A stretch of 64,000 nucleotides of DNA from Hemileia vastatrix (GCA_030280995.1 JASXTE010000016.1:21734001-21798000); one strand, 5' to 3'. Positions 11,636 through 23,717 are shown, counted from the stretch's first letter. Made by a program: numbers and translations. Notes: a model not told the origin generated them from the letters alone.

Positions 11636-13911
11636 TCAGCCAAGTACAGTTTTTTTGATTGAATCTAAAATTTTAAATTATTGAGTAATAATATTGATAA
11701 AGATTCTTGGAAAATTACCCACTCGTGTAATGTTTTCTTCTATTGTAGAGGCAACAATATATCTGTAAACATGGACCTCTTTAGTTTGACCTATCCTGAA
11801 AACTCTGTCAATGGCTTGTTTCTCCATCAAAGGGTTCCAGTAAGGTTCCTAAAAATAAAAGTTATATTAATCATAATTTGAGAAATTGAAATCTTACAAT
11901 TAAGAAAACATGTGATGCCATTGTCAGATTAAGACCTTCTCCTCCAGCCTTCAAAGACACCAAAAGAACACTGGAATCAATGGTAGAGAATGACTGGAGG
12001 ACGATTTCCCATGCACTCATGTCAAGTGAACCATCAAATCTGAGATTTTGGATATTGTACTCAGAAAGAGCAAATGGAATTCTATTATTTTGAAGGTTAT
12101 TTTTAATATTTTTTCATTGAAAGAAAAACTTACAATTTGAGTGTGTCAGTCCACTCAGAGAAAATGACACATTTCATTTCTTTTTCAATAGAGTATAATT
12201 TGAGAAGGAAGTTGACCAGGTGGACAAATTTTGGACTCTCCTTCCAGTCCATTTCTTCCACCACAGATATTTCTGAATTGTGTGGGAACTGAGGGTAATT
12301 TCAGAAACGTCGCAATGCTGATAGAGCCACTAATCCAGATGGATCTTTAGCAGTTAAGCTGTTTTCATCCATGTTGAGCTGCTTGAATAAAGTATTATGC
12401 CGCATGATGTACATTTCTGAAAGTTGACCTGTCGAATTGATAATGAAGTTTTGATATTTCACTCTATTTATGAAGTTAACATCCCCCTGATCCAGACATA
12501 TAGAATTATTTGTCCTTCGAATCATTATGTCCCCTAAGACGTTTTGAATAATCTTTTTGACATCGGTAAATTGGCCTTTCTTTGCTGGAGTTCCAACGTA
12601 TTTATTCCATCCTTCAGAGGTTGGTAGTGGCTCAAGATGTAAAAATTGAAAGATGGGAAATAAATCTTGGACTTTGTTCTGGATGGGAGTTCCAGTTAGA
12701 ATAAGACGGAAAGATGTCTTTAGTGCAGTAACAGATATGGAGGACTTTGAAGATGGATCACATATCTGACTATAGGAAAATGAATCAAGTTTATTAAATC
12801 AATAGTGATTAAAAACTTACCATGCTTCATCCAGAATCACACAAAACCATCAAATATGGATCAAACCTTCCTTTTCTAAACTTCCTAAATCATTTATCAT
12901 AATATGATATGATGTTAAGACAATGTCAGCCTCATAAAAGCTTATGAAATTTTCACTTCTGCCCTTTCCATGATGAATAATCACTTTAATCATCAAATCA
13001 GGATCAGTATGTTGTAAAATTTCGTGTTCCCATTGTTTCAATAAAGTTGAGGGTACCACTATGAGTGTTGCCTTCACCTTCTTTGTGCTTGATGAAGGGT
13101 TTTGAAGACGTGAAAATTCAGCAGCTTCATTTAAAGTACTAACAATCAGAGCAATTGTTGACACTGTCTTCCCAAAACCCATGTCATCTGCTAATAGAAT
13201 TGATTTCGGAAGTGTGTTGGTAAATCTTCCACTCAATTCATTTTTCCAAGTCGAATCTCCACAGCACCTCCATAAATATGTTTCAGTACGCCTTTCCTGA
13301 AGTAGCATAAATGCAAGAGACTGGCTTTGATGGGGTAAAAGGCATGTTTTCAAATGTTGGGGTTGAGCCATAGATGCTGGGTGACTGAATTTGATGGAGA
13401 GGAGTTCCTGTATGTGAATGAGTGAACCGTCAAGCTGAGTTGAAAAAAGATATTGAACTTCACATCCCAAGTGAAGAGAGGGTGTATAGTTAGTTGGTTC
13501 AGAAATATCCTCTTTGATAGGAAGAAGGAAGGTGTAGAGGGAAGAAATATGTGCTGGTAAACAGAAAAGTAATATATTGATTGTTGGAGGAAGGGTGAGA
13601 TCTAGGTGAGGAACAAGAAGAGTCTCAATGAGTAGAAGAGGTGTTTCTTGACCATGCGTCCAACCACCAACTGGAGCTATAGTTGTTGAGGAGGATGGTT
13701 TTCCAAGAAGAGTGTAGAGCACCTCTGCATGTGTAGAGATAAGATTTACCACACAAAACTTTGGCTTCTGTGAAAATATTTTCATAATATTTTCAGTTTT
13801 AGATAAATAAATAGAAACATGCTGTTTCTGAACTGAAGCTGTATTGTGACTAGTTGTGGTGTAGGACCTCAAGATGCCAATACAAATGGGTTTGATAGTA
13901 GAAAAATCCAT
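11636..13911 (-). pseudogene. SNF2-family (Rad5/Rad16/HLTF-like) ATPase carried by the transposon
   Basis: Five exons with clean GT-AG introns and consistent phase: 13911-12821, 12769-12134, 12081-11898, 11848-11719, 11664-11636, giving 690 codons including the stop. Motifs in order: LLPHQSQSLAFML (about residue 212), Walker A LADDMGFGKT (K248, where DEMGLGKT is usual), Walker B read as DEAC at 361-364 in place of DEAH, LTGTPIQNKVQDLF (motif III), FSEWTDTL, SLKAGGEGLNLT, and RVFRIGQ (about 652-658, motif VI). Two in-frame TGA codons break it, at residues 354 (12850-12852) and 520 (12301-12303). The family pumps ATP to translocate on DNA and remodel chromatin or repair intermediates. No RING or HIRAN motif was seen, so it is not simply a captured Rad5. 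The N-terminal 200 residues are unrecognised. It is divergent from the plus-strand genes across the palindrome array. Confidence 0.88.
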
Positions 13912-15309
13912 GATGGTAAAGAAATAAAAGATGGGACAATTTTTTGAGGAAGCAGAGCCCTATATATAGGACTTGATATTTTGGAAACAAAGGAACTTTT
14001 TTGTTTGGAAGTGTTTTAATTTAATGCAGAAGTATAAAGGGCTAAATTAATAATGTAAATTCTTCAATTATATATAAAAACTACATGTACTACATAATAA
14101 ATCTTCATTTTTAAATAGTAAAAACTTTCAAGGAACTTTATTTTTAATTTTTTGGAGGTGCATTTAATAAATTAAATTCATATTTTGTAAAAAAAGGTCA
14201 TCAAATATAGTTTTAGAGATCAATAATTAAATAATACTGATTTGGCTACATTTACTTTAGCTTACAGCTGCTTACATAAATTAATAATGATTATATTTTT
14301 TCATATTTCACTTGAATAATCATCTTGCAACATTCTAAAAACCTGTTTCCTAGAAATGGTTTTAGATTTGAAGGCTAGATGTGTTCAGTGTATAGAATAA
14401 TATCACAATATATTATAGTACATTTGATTAAATTATACCTTATGAAATAGCTTATTAAAATTCAAAAACAGCTTTTAATTTCCCAATGAAATTTTAAGGA
14501 ATTTATATGTACCTTGATATTTCGAATCTTGAAAATTGCTATCTTCAACACCAAAAAATTATACAAAAAATTTGACATAAAAAATTTAATTTTATAAAAA
14601 CCAAAAAAAAATATTATTATTTTATATTTTAACAGTATATTATTAATTTTACCTTCATTACCTCTGACTTACCCCTTTGAATCACTTATTTTAAACCTTT
14701 GAAGCCCCCCTTTAGCCCCTTTGTCACCCCCAGTGGGGCCAACTGGGGGTTGAAAAGGGGCTTAAAAAGTGCCACGAGAGGCTGCGCAAAGGTGTTTCTC
14801 TCTAGTAAAATTCTGTTAAACCCCTCATAAAAACCTTTCTCAATTCCATAAACTTAAAATCCATAACCTTATATAAATATTATGTTTAATCTCTGCTTAC
14901 TTTTTTTCTCTCTCTCCATGTTGCCAGTCACAAATTTATATATATGTTATTTCCCATCAAATATGTAGTAAAATGTAGTTGAAAAAAATAAATTTTTTGT
15001 TGATTTAGTCCTATGAAACTCCTCAATTACTCACTTTTCACATTGAAAAAAGAATTACCTATATACTTATTCCAAAGTCATCACCTGTCCCAGTTCCCTT
15101 ATTCATGGTTTGATGGACCATAATGTTTAAATTATGGTGCATTGAACCTTTTTTTAAACTCACATTCTCTGATCCCATGAAAAAAAATCCCACAATTATT
15201 TTTATTTTCACGGGACCACAGTATTTTAACTCACATATTTTTGCTATATTAATCAAACATTCAATTTCTTATGGCTCATTTTTGAGCCAGGATTGGTGCC
15301 TGCTACTTA
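13912..15309. other. Divergent intergenic region, left half
   Basis: AT-rich sequence upstream of the SNF2 gene. It includes a G/C-rich hairpin-like repeat at 14701-14790 (TCACCCCC, CAGTGGGGCCAACTGGGGG) that resembles 3842-3890. No coding region was seen. Promoters of the SNF2 gene and possibly of the plus-strand genes should lie here or in the palindrome array. Confidence 0.5.
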
Positions 15310-15969
15310 GTCACGTGCAGCAAAGTATCGCTGCGACACTTTGCTGCCTGTGACCAGCAGCTAGCCACCAAAGGCTGGGTCAAATGAACCATATCTGTTT
15401 TATGATATGGTCCATTTGACCTGGCCACCTAAACCATTACTTGTCACATGCAGCAATACTTTGCTGTATGTGACCTTTTTTTTTCTCGCCTTGGCTTGGT
15501 CAGATAGACCATAACTTAATGTTATAGTCTATCTGACCATAGCCAGGGAGAAGGCGCTGTCACGTGCAGGGACCTGTCGCTGCGACTCTTTTCTGCACAT
15601 GACCAGCCTTCTCCTATGCCCCCTTGGGCAGATGGACCATAGTATCAAAGTACTATGGTCTATCTGACCCAGGGTGTGGCCAGAGAGGGCTGGTCACGTG
15701 CAGCAAAGAGTCGCAGCGACAGTTTGCTGCATGTGAAAGCGCCTTCTCCCTAGCTATGGTCTATCTGACTAAGCCAAGGCAAGGAAAAAAAAAGGTCACG
15801 TGCAGCAAAGTATCTCTGCGATACTTTGCTGCACGTGACCTAGAGGTGAGAAGCAAAAAAAAAAGGGAAATAGCTAGATGGACCAGATATTCTGGTTCAT
15901 CTAGCTATACTGTGAGAAAAAGAAATGACCATATGAAAATAAGTATCAGTGATACCTTTTTTCATATGG
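15310..15969. repeat. Nested array of alternating palindromes with CACGTG cores
   Basis: Two kinds of hairpin alternate. Type H: 15310-15354, 15443-15474, 15559-15603, 15693-15735 and 15794-15840, each an inverted repeat of GGTCACGTGCAGCAAAGT around a short centre; the last has 21-bp arms (GGTCACGTGCAGCAAAGTAT plus C) and a 5-nt loop. Type P: 15378-15421, 15498-15538, 15627-15668 and 15871-15907, inverted repeats around phrases such as GGTCAGATAGACCATA. A further palindrome lies at 15929-15969. On a larger scale the block left of 15627 (CGCCTTGGCTTGGTCAGATA, GGGAGAAGGCGCT) is the inverted copy of the block right of 15668, so hairpins are nested in a bigger inverted repeat. The array lies between divergent genes of the transposon. 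Confidence 0.85.
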
Positions 15970-16410
15970 CTAAAAAATGAAAATAAAAAATAATGAAAAT
16001 TTAAATGTGCCATTAGGCAAAATAAATAATAATATAGAAAAATTGAGAGTTAATAAAAATTTAAAGAAAAATTCAATTAACTTAATTATATGTTAATTTA
16101 TAGTAAGCTCAAATTAATCACAAAAAAATCAAAAACACCACAAAGAAAAAACAAAATCAGGCAGGCTGTGAAATAACATGGCTGTGCTATGCACATATGA
16201 GTTCAATTTAATTTTTATAATATTATATTTCAATTTAAATTAATATATATAAATTTGTGCATAAATTAAAATGTATTGTATTCAACTTAAATGTGAATAA
16301 TGAATATGAGATGACCTTCACATTGAGATTCATGCGCAATTACATCTGCAGCTGCTTCTTTCTTCCATTAACCACAATCAGGCTCAACTCTCTCAACTCA
16401 TTCAGATATT
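15970..16410. promoter_or_regulatory. Upstream region of the plus-strand cargo genes
   Basis: AT-rich sequence between the palindrome array and the ATG at 16411. It should hold the promoter of the next gene by position; the short pyrimidine-rich stretch just before the ATG (about 16355-16405) resembles the CT-rich leader of fungal promoters. No definite box is assigned. Confidence 0.35.
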
Positions 16411-18952
16411 ATGCCTTCCCAGACTTCAACCCCTAGCCAAGCCCCTCCAAGCTCTCCCTCTGTGGCTGAAGAATCAGCATTGCCTGTACCTGCTACAGCA
16501 CAAGTTTCTACTCAAGATAAAGATAATGCTGGAACAGGCAAGTCTAATTTTTTGTGTAATTTTTACCTCTTGAGTTCTTTTTTTTTACTTTGGTCTCTTC
16601 TTGTATCAATTAGAGTCTGGAAAGTTTTCTAAGTCCATGGATATATCTAGCCCTCTCTCTATAAAAGATTCTCAAGAATCAGGTGGAGGCTCTGGTGAGT
16701 TTTTTGTATCATTATTAGTTTTATTTTGAGCTAACAAGCTCTACTTCAGATGGTGCTTCAGATAACGCTCACGAAATGGAAGACTTTGAAGAGCACAAGG
16801 ACAGAATTTTGAAGGATTAAGTCATTCAAATCTCAAAGGATGATTTCCTCACATCTGTATCTGAGTTTCAAGCATCAGTGGAGAAACTTGCTGGCAAGAA
16901 GAGTCTTTCAGGCGAAATCAAGCAAAAGGTTCAAGAGCTTCTACTTGCATGTGAAAAATCCAAAAAAAGTATGTATTCTAGTATTAATTATTTTTCAAAT
17001 AACTAATTTCTTCAATTTTAGCTGTTGCTAGTGGAAAACAGCTTCCACCAAATGATCAAATTGTCGTCATTGATCTCACTAACGAACCTGAAAGAAGGGC
17101 TTCAAAAAGAAAACAGACCATTAAAGTTTCCAGCCATCCTGTTCTATCTGACTCAGAGGATGACTCCCAGCCTCACTCAAAGCTACGTTCACTATACAAA
17201 AAGGATGCACCCAAGAGGCAAAGGTTATCAGCTAATCTAGATTCTTCACTACCACAAGCCTCAACCTCTGAGATACCTCCTCCCCCAGAGGAAACTTCAT
17301 CAGCTCCCTGTATCCCCAATCCTTCTGTCTCTATTCCTGAACCTGCTAAAAATATTGAAGCTCCATCACTCCCTTCAAAGAAACCTGCTGGTTCTAAAGC
17401 AACTGTTACCAAATCTATCATCCAATTAACCCCTTCTAAACCTCCAACTTCTAAACCTCCCCCTGCTAAATCTCCCACTGCTACATCTCCCCCTGCTCCA
17501 TCTCCCCCTGTTCAATCTCCTGCTCAGTCCCCCTCAACTCAAACTCCTGTTAATGCTCCAGCTGAAAAATCTATCCCTGATGAATCCTCAGACCCTTATC
17601 TGATTCAACTTCATTGCAACTGGCTGGCCCTCCAGAATATTCTTCAACTTCAAAAGAACAAAGTTATATCCCTGCTTCAGTTCATACACCTGCTTCCTCT
17701 ACATCTTTCCCTCTCCAACCCACTTCAGCTCCCATTGCCTCATCTTCAACTGCCGTTCCTTCCCATTTCCCAGCTTCTACATCCAATCCAGATAATGAGG
17801 CATCATAATCTACTGCTAAATCAAATTAACACTTTGTCTTGGCCCAGCATAGAGAATCTGTGGGAAAAATTTGTTCCACATTTTCAGGTAGAATGGATCG
17901 AGATGCCTGGAGGAAAATGGCATTAAATTCTTACAGTATATTGGATTATCATCACTCTATCAAGGTTGATTCCTCTAGTGAAATGAATAATTCAACAAAC
18001 TGTGCCTGGCAGCAAGAAAGCTGCTCTATAGGGAAATGGCTTCAGCAGGTTTTGACTTTAGGTATGTTATTTCATATTTTCATCTGAATTATAATAGCAG
18101 TGGTTGAAATTTTTTACAGCACCTTCTTACCTCCTTCCCTCAGAATCTGAACTATGGTATCGACGTGACATCTTCCATACAGGCTTTATCAACAGTAAAT
18201 TCAAGAATTCAACCTACTTATTTACTGCTCTTCTCCAGCTAAATGAGCCATCCAAGGGTCAGAAGAATTCTTGGGCTCATCTTATAATGGAAGCAATCAG
18301 TTTATCCGGACCCCAATTGAATTCTTCAAGAGAAACTTTTCAGACTGGCAGCACTGAAGATAGTGTCCTAGATGCTATCTCATACTTGGAGAGCTTGAAG
18401 ATACAGAAAGATGTCAACAATGAAGAGAAATCAGATGCACTTTCAAATAGTAAGAAGGTTTCTATTTGAAATCTCACTCTTCTTCATGACCAAATCCTTG
18501 TTATGCTTCAATGTTTGACTATGTTGAAGGGGTACTCCAAAAAACCTGAATTTTTGTTGGAAGAAAAAACTGGGGATACTTTGGTTAAATCAAAAACAAA
18601 CACAGAACTTCAGTCAGAAAACCAGGATAAAAACTATTCTTATCTAGCTTTTTTCTTAGCTGGTGGGGTAAGAGGTTTGTGTTTGTGCAAGGATGATATC
18701 AGGAAGGCAAGATATGTTTTTTGTGCTGAGCTAATTGAGGTCACCAATTGGCTCAAGAAGAGTCACAAAAACAGGGATAGAGTCAAGTGGCCCAGGACAC
18801 ATAAATACATTGTTGATATTATTTTTACCTGTCTAGGTTCTGACAATTTTTTCAATAAGTTTAGTATGAGTATTGAAGACATTTCAATGGCTATTGTTTT
18901 AGATTTTTTAGAGCAATGGTCTGTAGATACTAAAAACCAGGAACTTCCATAG
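16411..18952 (+). pseudogene. Unrecognised transposon cargo gene 2, Ser/Pro-rich, five exons
   Basis: Exons by hand: 16411-16537 (donor GCAAGT, a GC-AG intron), 16614-16694, 16750-16978, 17032-18061, 18120-18952; all phases agree. The protein would be about 765 residues. N-terminus MPSQTSTPSQAPPSSPSVAE is Ser/Pro-rich and probably disordered. Exon 4 opens with QIVVIDLTNEPERRASKRK, which looks like a SUMO-interacting motif (VVIDLT followed by acid) and a basic patch, then long Pro/Ser repeats. The C-terminal part from about 17840 is globular in composition (GRMDRDAWRKMALNSYSILD; SELWYRRDIFHTGF; AFFLAGGVRGLCLCKDD). Breaks: TAA 16818-16820, a frame slip near 17600, TAA 17806-17808 and about 17827, TGA 18467-18469. 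No family recognised. Nuclear action is inferred from the SIM- and NLS-like patches only. Confidence 0.6.
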
Positions 18953-19445
18953 ATTGGAAAGGGGGGAAAAAAGATCAGCCTCCTAGTATAAGCTTGTAAA
19001 TACATTGCTTTATTTTTTTAAATAAATATGATCTGATTATCTTTTTCATGTTTGCTTGCGTGAATCTAAAATTTTTTCCATCTTAATATATTTTATAAAA
19101 AGATCAATTGATGGCTATGATTTACTAATTTCCATTTCCATGGAAGAGTGAAATATATTTTACAAATTAATAATATTGAGTAAAAGTTCATATTTTTGAC
19201 CAGAAAGAATCAATTGCAATTTTTTTTACCTAATGGCTATCTTATTATGGATGTTTTAAAATTCTTACTATAAATTTATTTCTTCTTGTCAGATATAATG
19301 AATAATGCATATTATAATTATTTTGTTCTAAGAAGGTTCTATGATATTTCAAAACTTGCCTTATTTCCTAATAACAACCACATTCAACATCTACCTTCAA
19401 GAGTATCAAATCTTTTTTTTTTACTAAGCCAAGTTATCCTCGAAA
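18953..19445. other. Short intergenic gap between cargo genes 2 and 3
   Basis: AT-rich spacer inside the transposon. No additional frame of note; it should contain the terminator of the first gene and the promoter of the second. Confidence 0.5.
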
Positions 19446-21349
19446 ATGGACATCAGTACAGATGGTAATAATTTTTCATGTTTGTGATCTCAACTCTTGT
19501 ACTCACAGGAAAAAAAGTTCCAATGGTTGATTCTCCAAGAGATAGTAGAGACAATTCCCCCCAACCCAACTCATCACATGCATCACCAAATAGACAAGAA
19601 GAGGAGAGTCCGGCACCCCCACCTGCTTCACCCTTGCGTGAGAAATCACAAGGACCCAATCCTGAACCTGGAGAGAGTGAAAGAAGTAACCCTTCTGCAG
19701 GTAAATAGCTCTACCTTATAACAACATTATATTACATGTTTTATACTCACAATTTCATCAATATTTATTTTTTTCAAATCCATTTTGTGGTGGTTGTAGC
19801 AGGTAAGTAAATGGGAAATCCAAAATTTTCATTTGCTTATTTCAAATGATTTTTATTTAACCAGAAAAAGAAAAAAGGAACAGCGAGGATTTTCTTCAAG
19901 GTTCATCTGGTGATGATGATGGTAAGTACAAATTCATATATTTATTGTTTCATTTTATCTTTATTAATTGAATTTACAGTGGAATCAGCTTTGGATCCGG
20001 AGTCTTATATTCAATGGCATCAGCACAAAGAATCACAGGCAAAGAAGAGAAAGTCTGAAAATTCCTCCAGGAGACAAGTCACTTCTTTAGCCAAAAAGAA
20101 TCAAATTCCATCTGCATCCTCTCCCTTAGGACGATCTGTCATCATGTTTGCAAGATTTCTTTTAGGCTTTGACCCCTCAAAGCAAAAATTTCTGCTGTGC
20201 CCTGAACCAGGGCTAGTCAACGAATGGAGAAGCCTGCACCAGAAAAGGGAAAAAATGATTCAAGAGATTTGAAATAAGCCCCGTCCTAGCCTGGATTTTG
20301 CTCAAAAAAAATTATTATCAAATCCGAACTTGATCAGCTTGTTTCTACCTTCAAAAATCCTACCTTTACACCCACTTCTGACTACCCCCTTCCACCAGGC
20401 CAGAGCATTAAAGTTGTTTGGAAACATCAAGCTGAAGCTAAAATGGCTCAAACTGGGATCTCTTGCTTCTTGTATGACTGGGGAAAAAGTGATGATGATG
20501 ATTGTAACTCAACCATCCTCACTCAAATTGTCTCTGGATGGATGGCTTGTTATCAGGGCAAAGGTTTCCAAAATTTTCCGATTTCTCAAGACATTGTCAG
20601 TAATGAAGCAGTTTTAAGCATTCTTCAGAAATGGATATCTGGACATGCCAAAATTTTCAGGGATAAAGCCAAAAAAAAACAATCTGATTCTGATCTTGCC
20701 CAAGTGCAGAAGATAAAAAGTGTGAAACACCAGACTTCTAAAATGAGAAGAGAGGTAAGTGAACTACTTTATCACAGTAGTATATAAATAAATTGATTCT
20801 TGACTTATATAGTTGCTTGACTGTTGAATTGAGATTGCTGCTTCATTCTTGGTTCCTGATAAGGCTGGGATTTTCAAAGATGCTGAGCTTCATTCAGACA
20901 CAGAGGTAAGTGCTAGTGGAACTCACACTAAGAGAATAATTCCTTGGCAAAGTCCAGCACTTGTCCTATGTTTAGATTCACTCAATGAAGGCTGGGTCAA
21001 GAAATCAATGATGAAAGCAAAATCATCAACAGCCAAAGCTTCTGTGAGGGCCAAGGTCACTCGTCCTCTAAAACAAGTTTTACCACCAACAACTGAGGGA
21101 AATCAACCTGAAGCTGGGCCTAGCAATTGTCCCATTAAATATGAAATTGATGATAGACCTCTTCCCAATGGTATCTCTAAAGCTTATGTTGATGATGAAT
21201 ATTATAGAAAACTCAGTGTAATATAAAAATTGTGTGTAGATAATAAAAGTGATATTGATTTGAAGGAGTTAGCTGAAGTTATTGAGTATTACTGTTCTGG
21301 TAGTGAGATTATGTTAACTCCTAAGCAAATAGAATATCTGAAAAGATGA
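19446..21349 (+). pseudogene. Unrecognised transposon cargo gene 3, five exons
   Basis: Exons by hand: 19446-19464, 19509-19701, 19865-19921, 19980-20754, 20813-21349, about 527 codons. The start MDISTDG is split by intron 1; exon 2 is Pro/Ser-rich (NSSHASPNRQEEESPAPPPA); the exon 3-4 junction reads SSGDDD then VESALDPESYIQWHQHKE, followed by a lysine-rich patch (QAKKRKSENSSRR). Exon 4 continues with FARFLLGFDPSKQKFLLCPE and, after a frame slip in an A run near 20305, TGISCFLYDWGKSDDDD. The end reads DLKELAEVIEYYCSG and TPKQIEYLKR. Breaks: TGA 20270-20272, the slip, TGA 20825-20827, TAA 21224-21226; clear coding sequence continues after each. No family recognised. The exon style and Ser/Pro-rich leader resemble the preceding gene, suggesting joint origin or function. 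Confidence 0.6.
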
Positions 21350-23675
21350 TTTTTTTATTTTAGTGATATTTGAATAATTTTTACTGCATTGGAAATGTGC
21401 TATTTAAAATTTTGTTTTTTATTTTTTGAAAAAGATGGATATATAGTATATACAAGGGCTAGAGACATTAGTTTGAAGAAATACAAACATGGATATCACC
21501 AATATACAATTTCTTTTACTATCTCAATCATCCCTCATTAGGCTCCAATCATTTTCCATTCTCTATTGACAATCATTTTCTCCCCATCTCTTAATTTTTT
21601 TATATCTATATTCCACTATATAATCTATGGTGGGTTAAAATTGCTCTCCATTATTTTGTTAAATTTTTTTGAATTTTTAAATTAAAATTTTTCAGTCTTC
21701 TACAATTTTCTTTCACTGCCTCTATTGTTTTTCAAAGCCTCAACTATCTTTCCCAGCCCTAAAAATTCAAATTTTATTTCACAACCATCATTATCACTCC
21801 TTTCACTGTCACTAGTAATTCACTATTTTTTTCCAAATTGTTAAAAATTTTATCTTTGTAATTTGAACAAGCAGTTGAATTGTTTTTGTCCCCATGATAT
21901 TTTTAAACCCACTACATCAACAATAGTACATCTACATAAATCTTTTTACAATAATTTTCCATGTAAAATGGAAATTTCCTATTTAAAAAAGTAGAATTTA
22001 TCATAAGAGCATTACATAGTTGTAAACCATAATAGATTTTTTTTCTTTTTCTACTTTTCTGAAAAAGTCAAAATCTACCTGGTGTAGGTTTCATAAGATT
22101 TTACTGATGTGATCTTTAATTTTGTTAATTCTTCAAAATAAATAATACATTTAAATTTTTAAATAAAAAAAACCTGACTATGTGAGCCAAAATCAATTTT
22201 TCGTAGTTGTAAAAGCCAATGATAAGAAAATATAGCTCAAAATTTTGTACAAAATTTTACTGGAGCTTTATTCAGAGTATTTAGCTACGCTTGAATTTTC
22301 AAGAGCTATTTTATTAATATTTGATTTATCAGAAAAGCAAATATATGTAAAATTAAGTTATTTCCTAATCTAAATCTGAAATATATTTTAACTTCAAAAA
22401 AAATTAACCAGTTTCAAACATAGCCTGATGGGTAAACATGAATGATTTACAAAAAATAAAAAAAATAAATAATAACTACGTAATTCCAAAAATAGTTGAA
22501 GCTTAGAAGAATTATTGCTGAGAGAAAGGTGAAAAAAAGATGATTATTTTTTCCAGGTCTGAGTGAGGTAATAAAGAGGAGAATTATCCGAGCACTAAGG
22601 AGAGTGATATGAAAAAAAGGTTTAGATCAAATAAAAAGTCTATAATAGGAGCATCTATGAAGAAGAGGAAGAATTGTTCTTATTTCAAATCCATTAGTCT
22701 TTATATGAAATAGTGCATCAATTTCCATATCAAAATCATTTCTGCTTTTGATATTTTATATTTTGGAACTTTTTTTCTGAGCTTCTGATGTTTCTGTAAT
22801 CTGTTTGTGGAAGAAATGCCTTTTTTAAAAAATTGTTATATTTCATATATTATAAGTGAAAAAAGGAAAAATAAATCATAAAAAATAATATTCCTAACAT
22901 GAATTTCAAGTTTCATATTAATAATGATAAAGACTAATCTATATCTATATTAAAAGTGCAAACACTTTTCAGTTTTATTATTAATCTTACAAAACAAAAA
23001 AAAAAAAACTTCTGAAGTAGGAGAAATAATGATATCAAAAAATTGATACTATCATTTGACTGAGGAAACATAAAAAATTTCTAACCTTTTGACATTAGCT
23101 GAAGGCAAATTGTCTTGATTAGAATAAGAAAATTAATCTTGATCAAAATTATAAAATAGCTCTTGGATTATACTTGCTAGTTTGCAATTTGAAAACACTT
23201 CAAATGTTACTTAACACCAAATAAACTTTAGAAAAGATGTGGACATGGTCATTTTTATGGCTCAGATATAGTAAATTCAGTGCACAAGAATCTCTACCTT
23301 AATATATGTAATCCATTTGTTTAATGAAAAAATAATAATAGTGCAAAATACATTATGACAGGTTATAATATTTGACTTTTTTTTCTAATAAATCATAGCA
23401 TGGCACTTTTTCCTGTTATGGGTCTTTTGATAGAAATAATTTGTGTTTTTCATGAAGAAAGTGCAGAATATAATTTGAACTTGTCTGAAATTTGATGATA
23501 TCTGTTTTTTAGAGTTTCAAAGATTTTTCCATTCCAAAATCTGCATCCAAGAAAAAAAGTTTGGTTGTAGAGATTTCCCATAAATTATCAGATATTGATA
23601 ACAAATTATACACCTATATCTAGACATCAAATTTAGCATCAAGAGATTACTCCACAGATTACTCCAGGAAACCTG
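21350..23675. other. Gene-free right portion of the large transposon
   Basis: About 2.3 kb of AT-rich sequence between the last cargo gene and the right TIR. No frame, hairpin array or RNA gene was recognised. It may hold subterminal transposase-binding repeats too diverged to see by eye. Confidence 0.5.
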
Positions 23676-23717
23676 AAAAACGACTTGCCTACAAGTCCTC
23701 ATTTTTTTCCCCCTGTG
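23676..23717 (-). repeat. Right terminal inverted repeat (42 bp)
   Basis: Reverse complement of the left TIR with a single difference. It ends CCCCCTGTG at the outer edge and is followed by TAATAG. Confidence 0.85.

Larger units (their letters stand above)
5672..23717. mobile_element. 18-kb Tnp2/CACTA-like DNA transposon with five genes
   Basis: The element is delimited by 42-bp terminal inverted repeats starting CACAGGGGG. Between them lie a Tnp2-like transposase (minus, next to the left end), an unrecognised minus-strand gene, a SNF2-family ATPase (minus), a palindrome array, and two unrecognised plus-strand genes; about 2.3 kb before the right end appears empty. CACTA-group elements (EnSpm in plants, Tnp2/Plavaka-like in basidiomycetes) start with CACT(A) or CACA(G), encode a Tnp2-type transposase and make 2-3-bp target duplications. 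Flanks here are TTG on the left and TAA on the right, so no target duplication is preserved or the ends were modified. Every gene has nonsense codons, so this copy is inactive. What is unusual is the cargo. Confidence 0.75.

Noticed and set aside
19799..19804. Possible 3-nt microexon (CAG between TTGTAG and GTAAGT) in cargo gene 3
   Set aside because: Skipping it keeps phase equally well and a 3-nt exon is unlikely; not included in the exon model.
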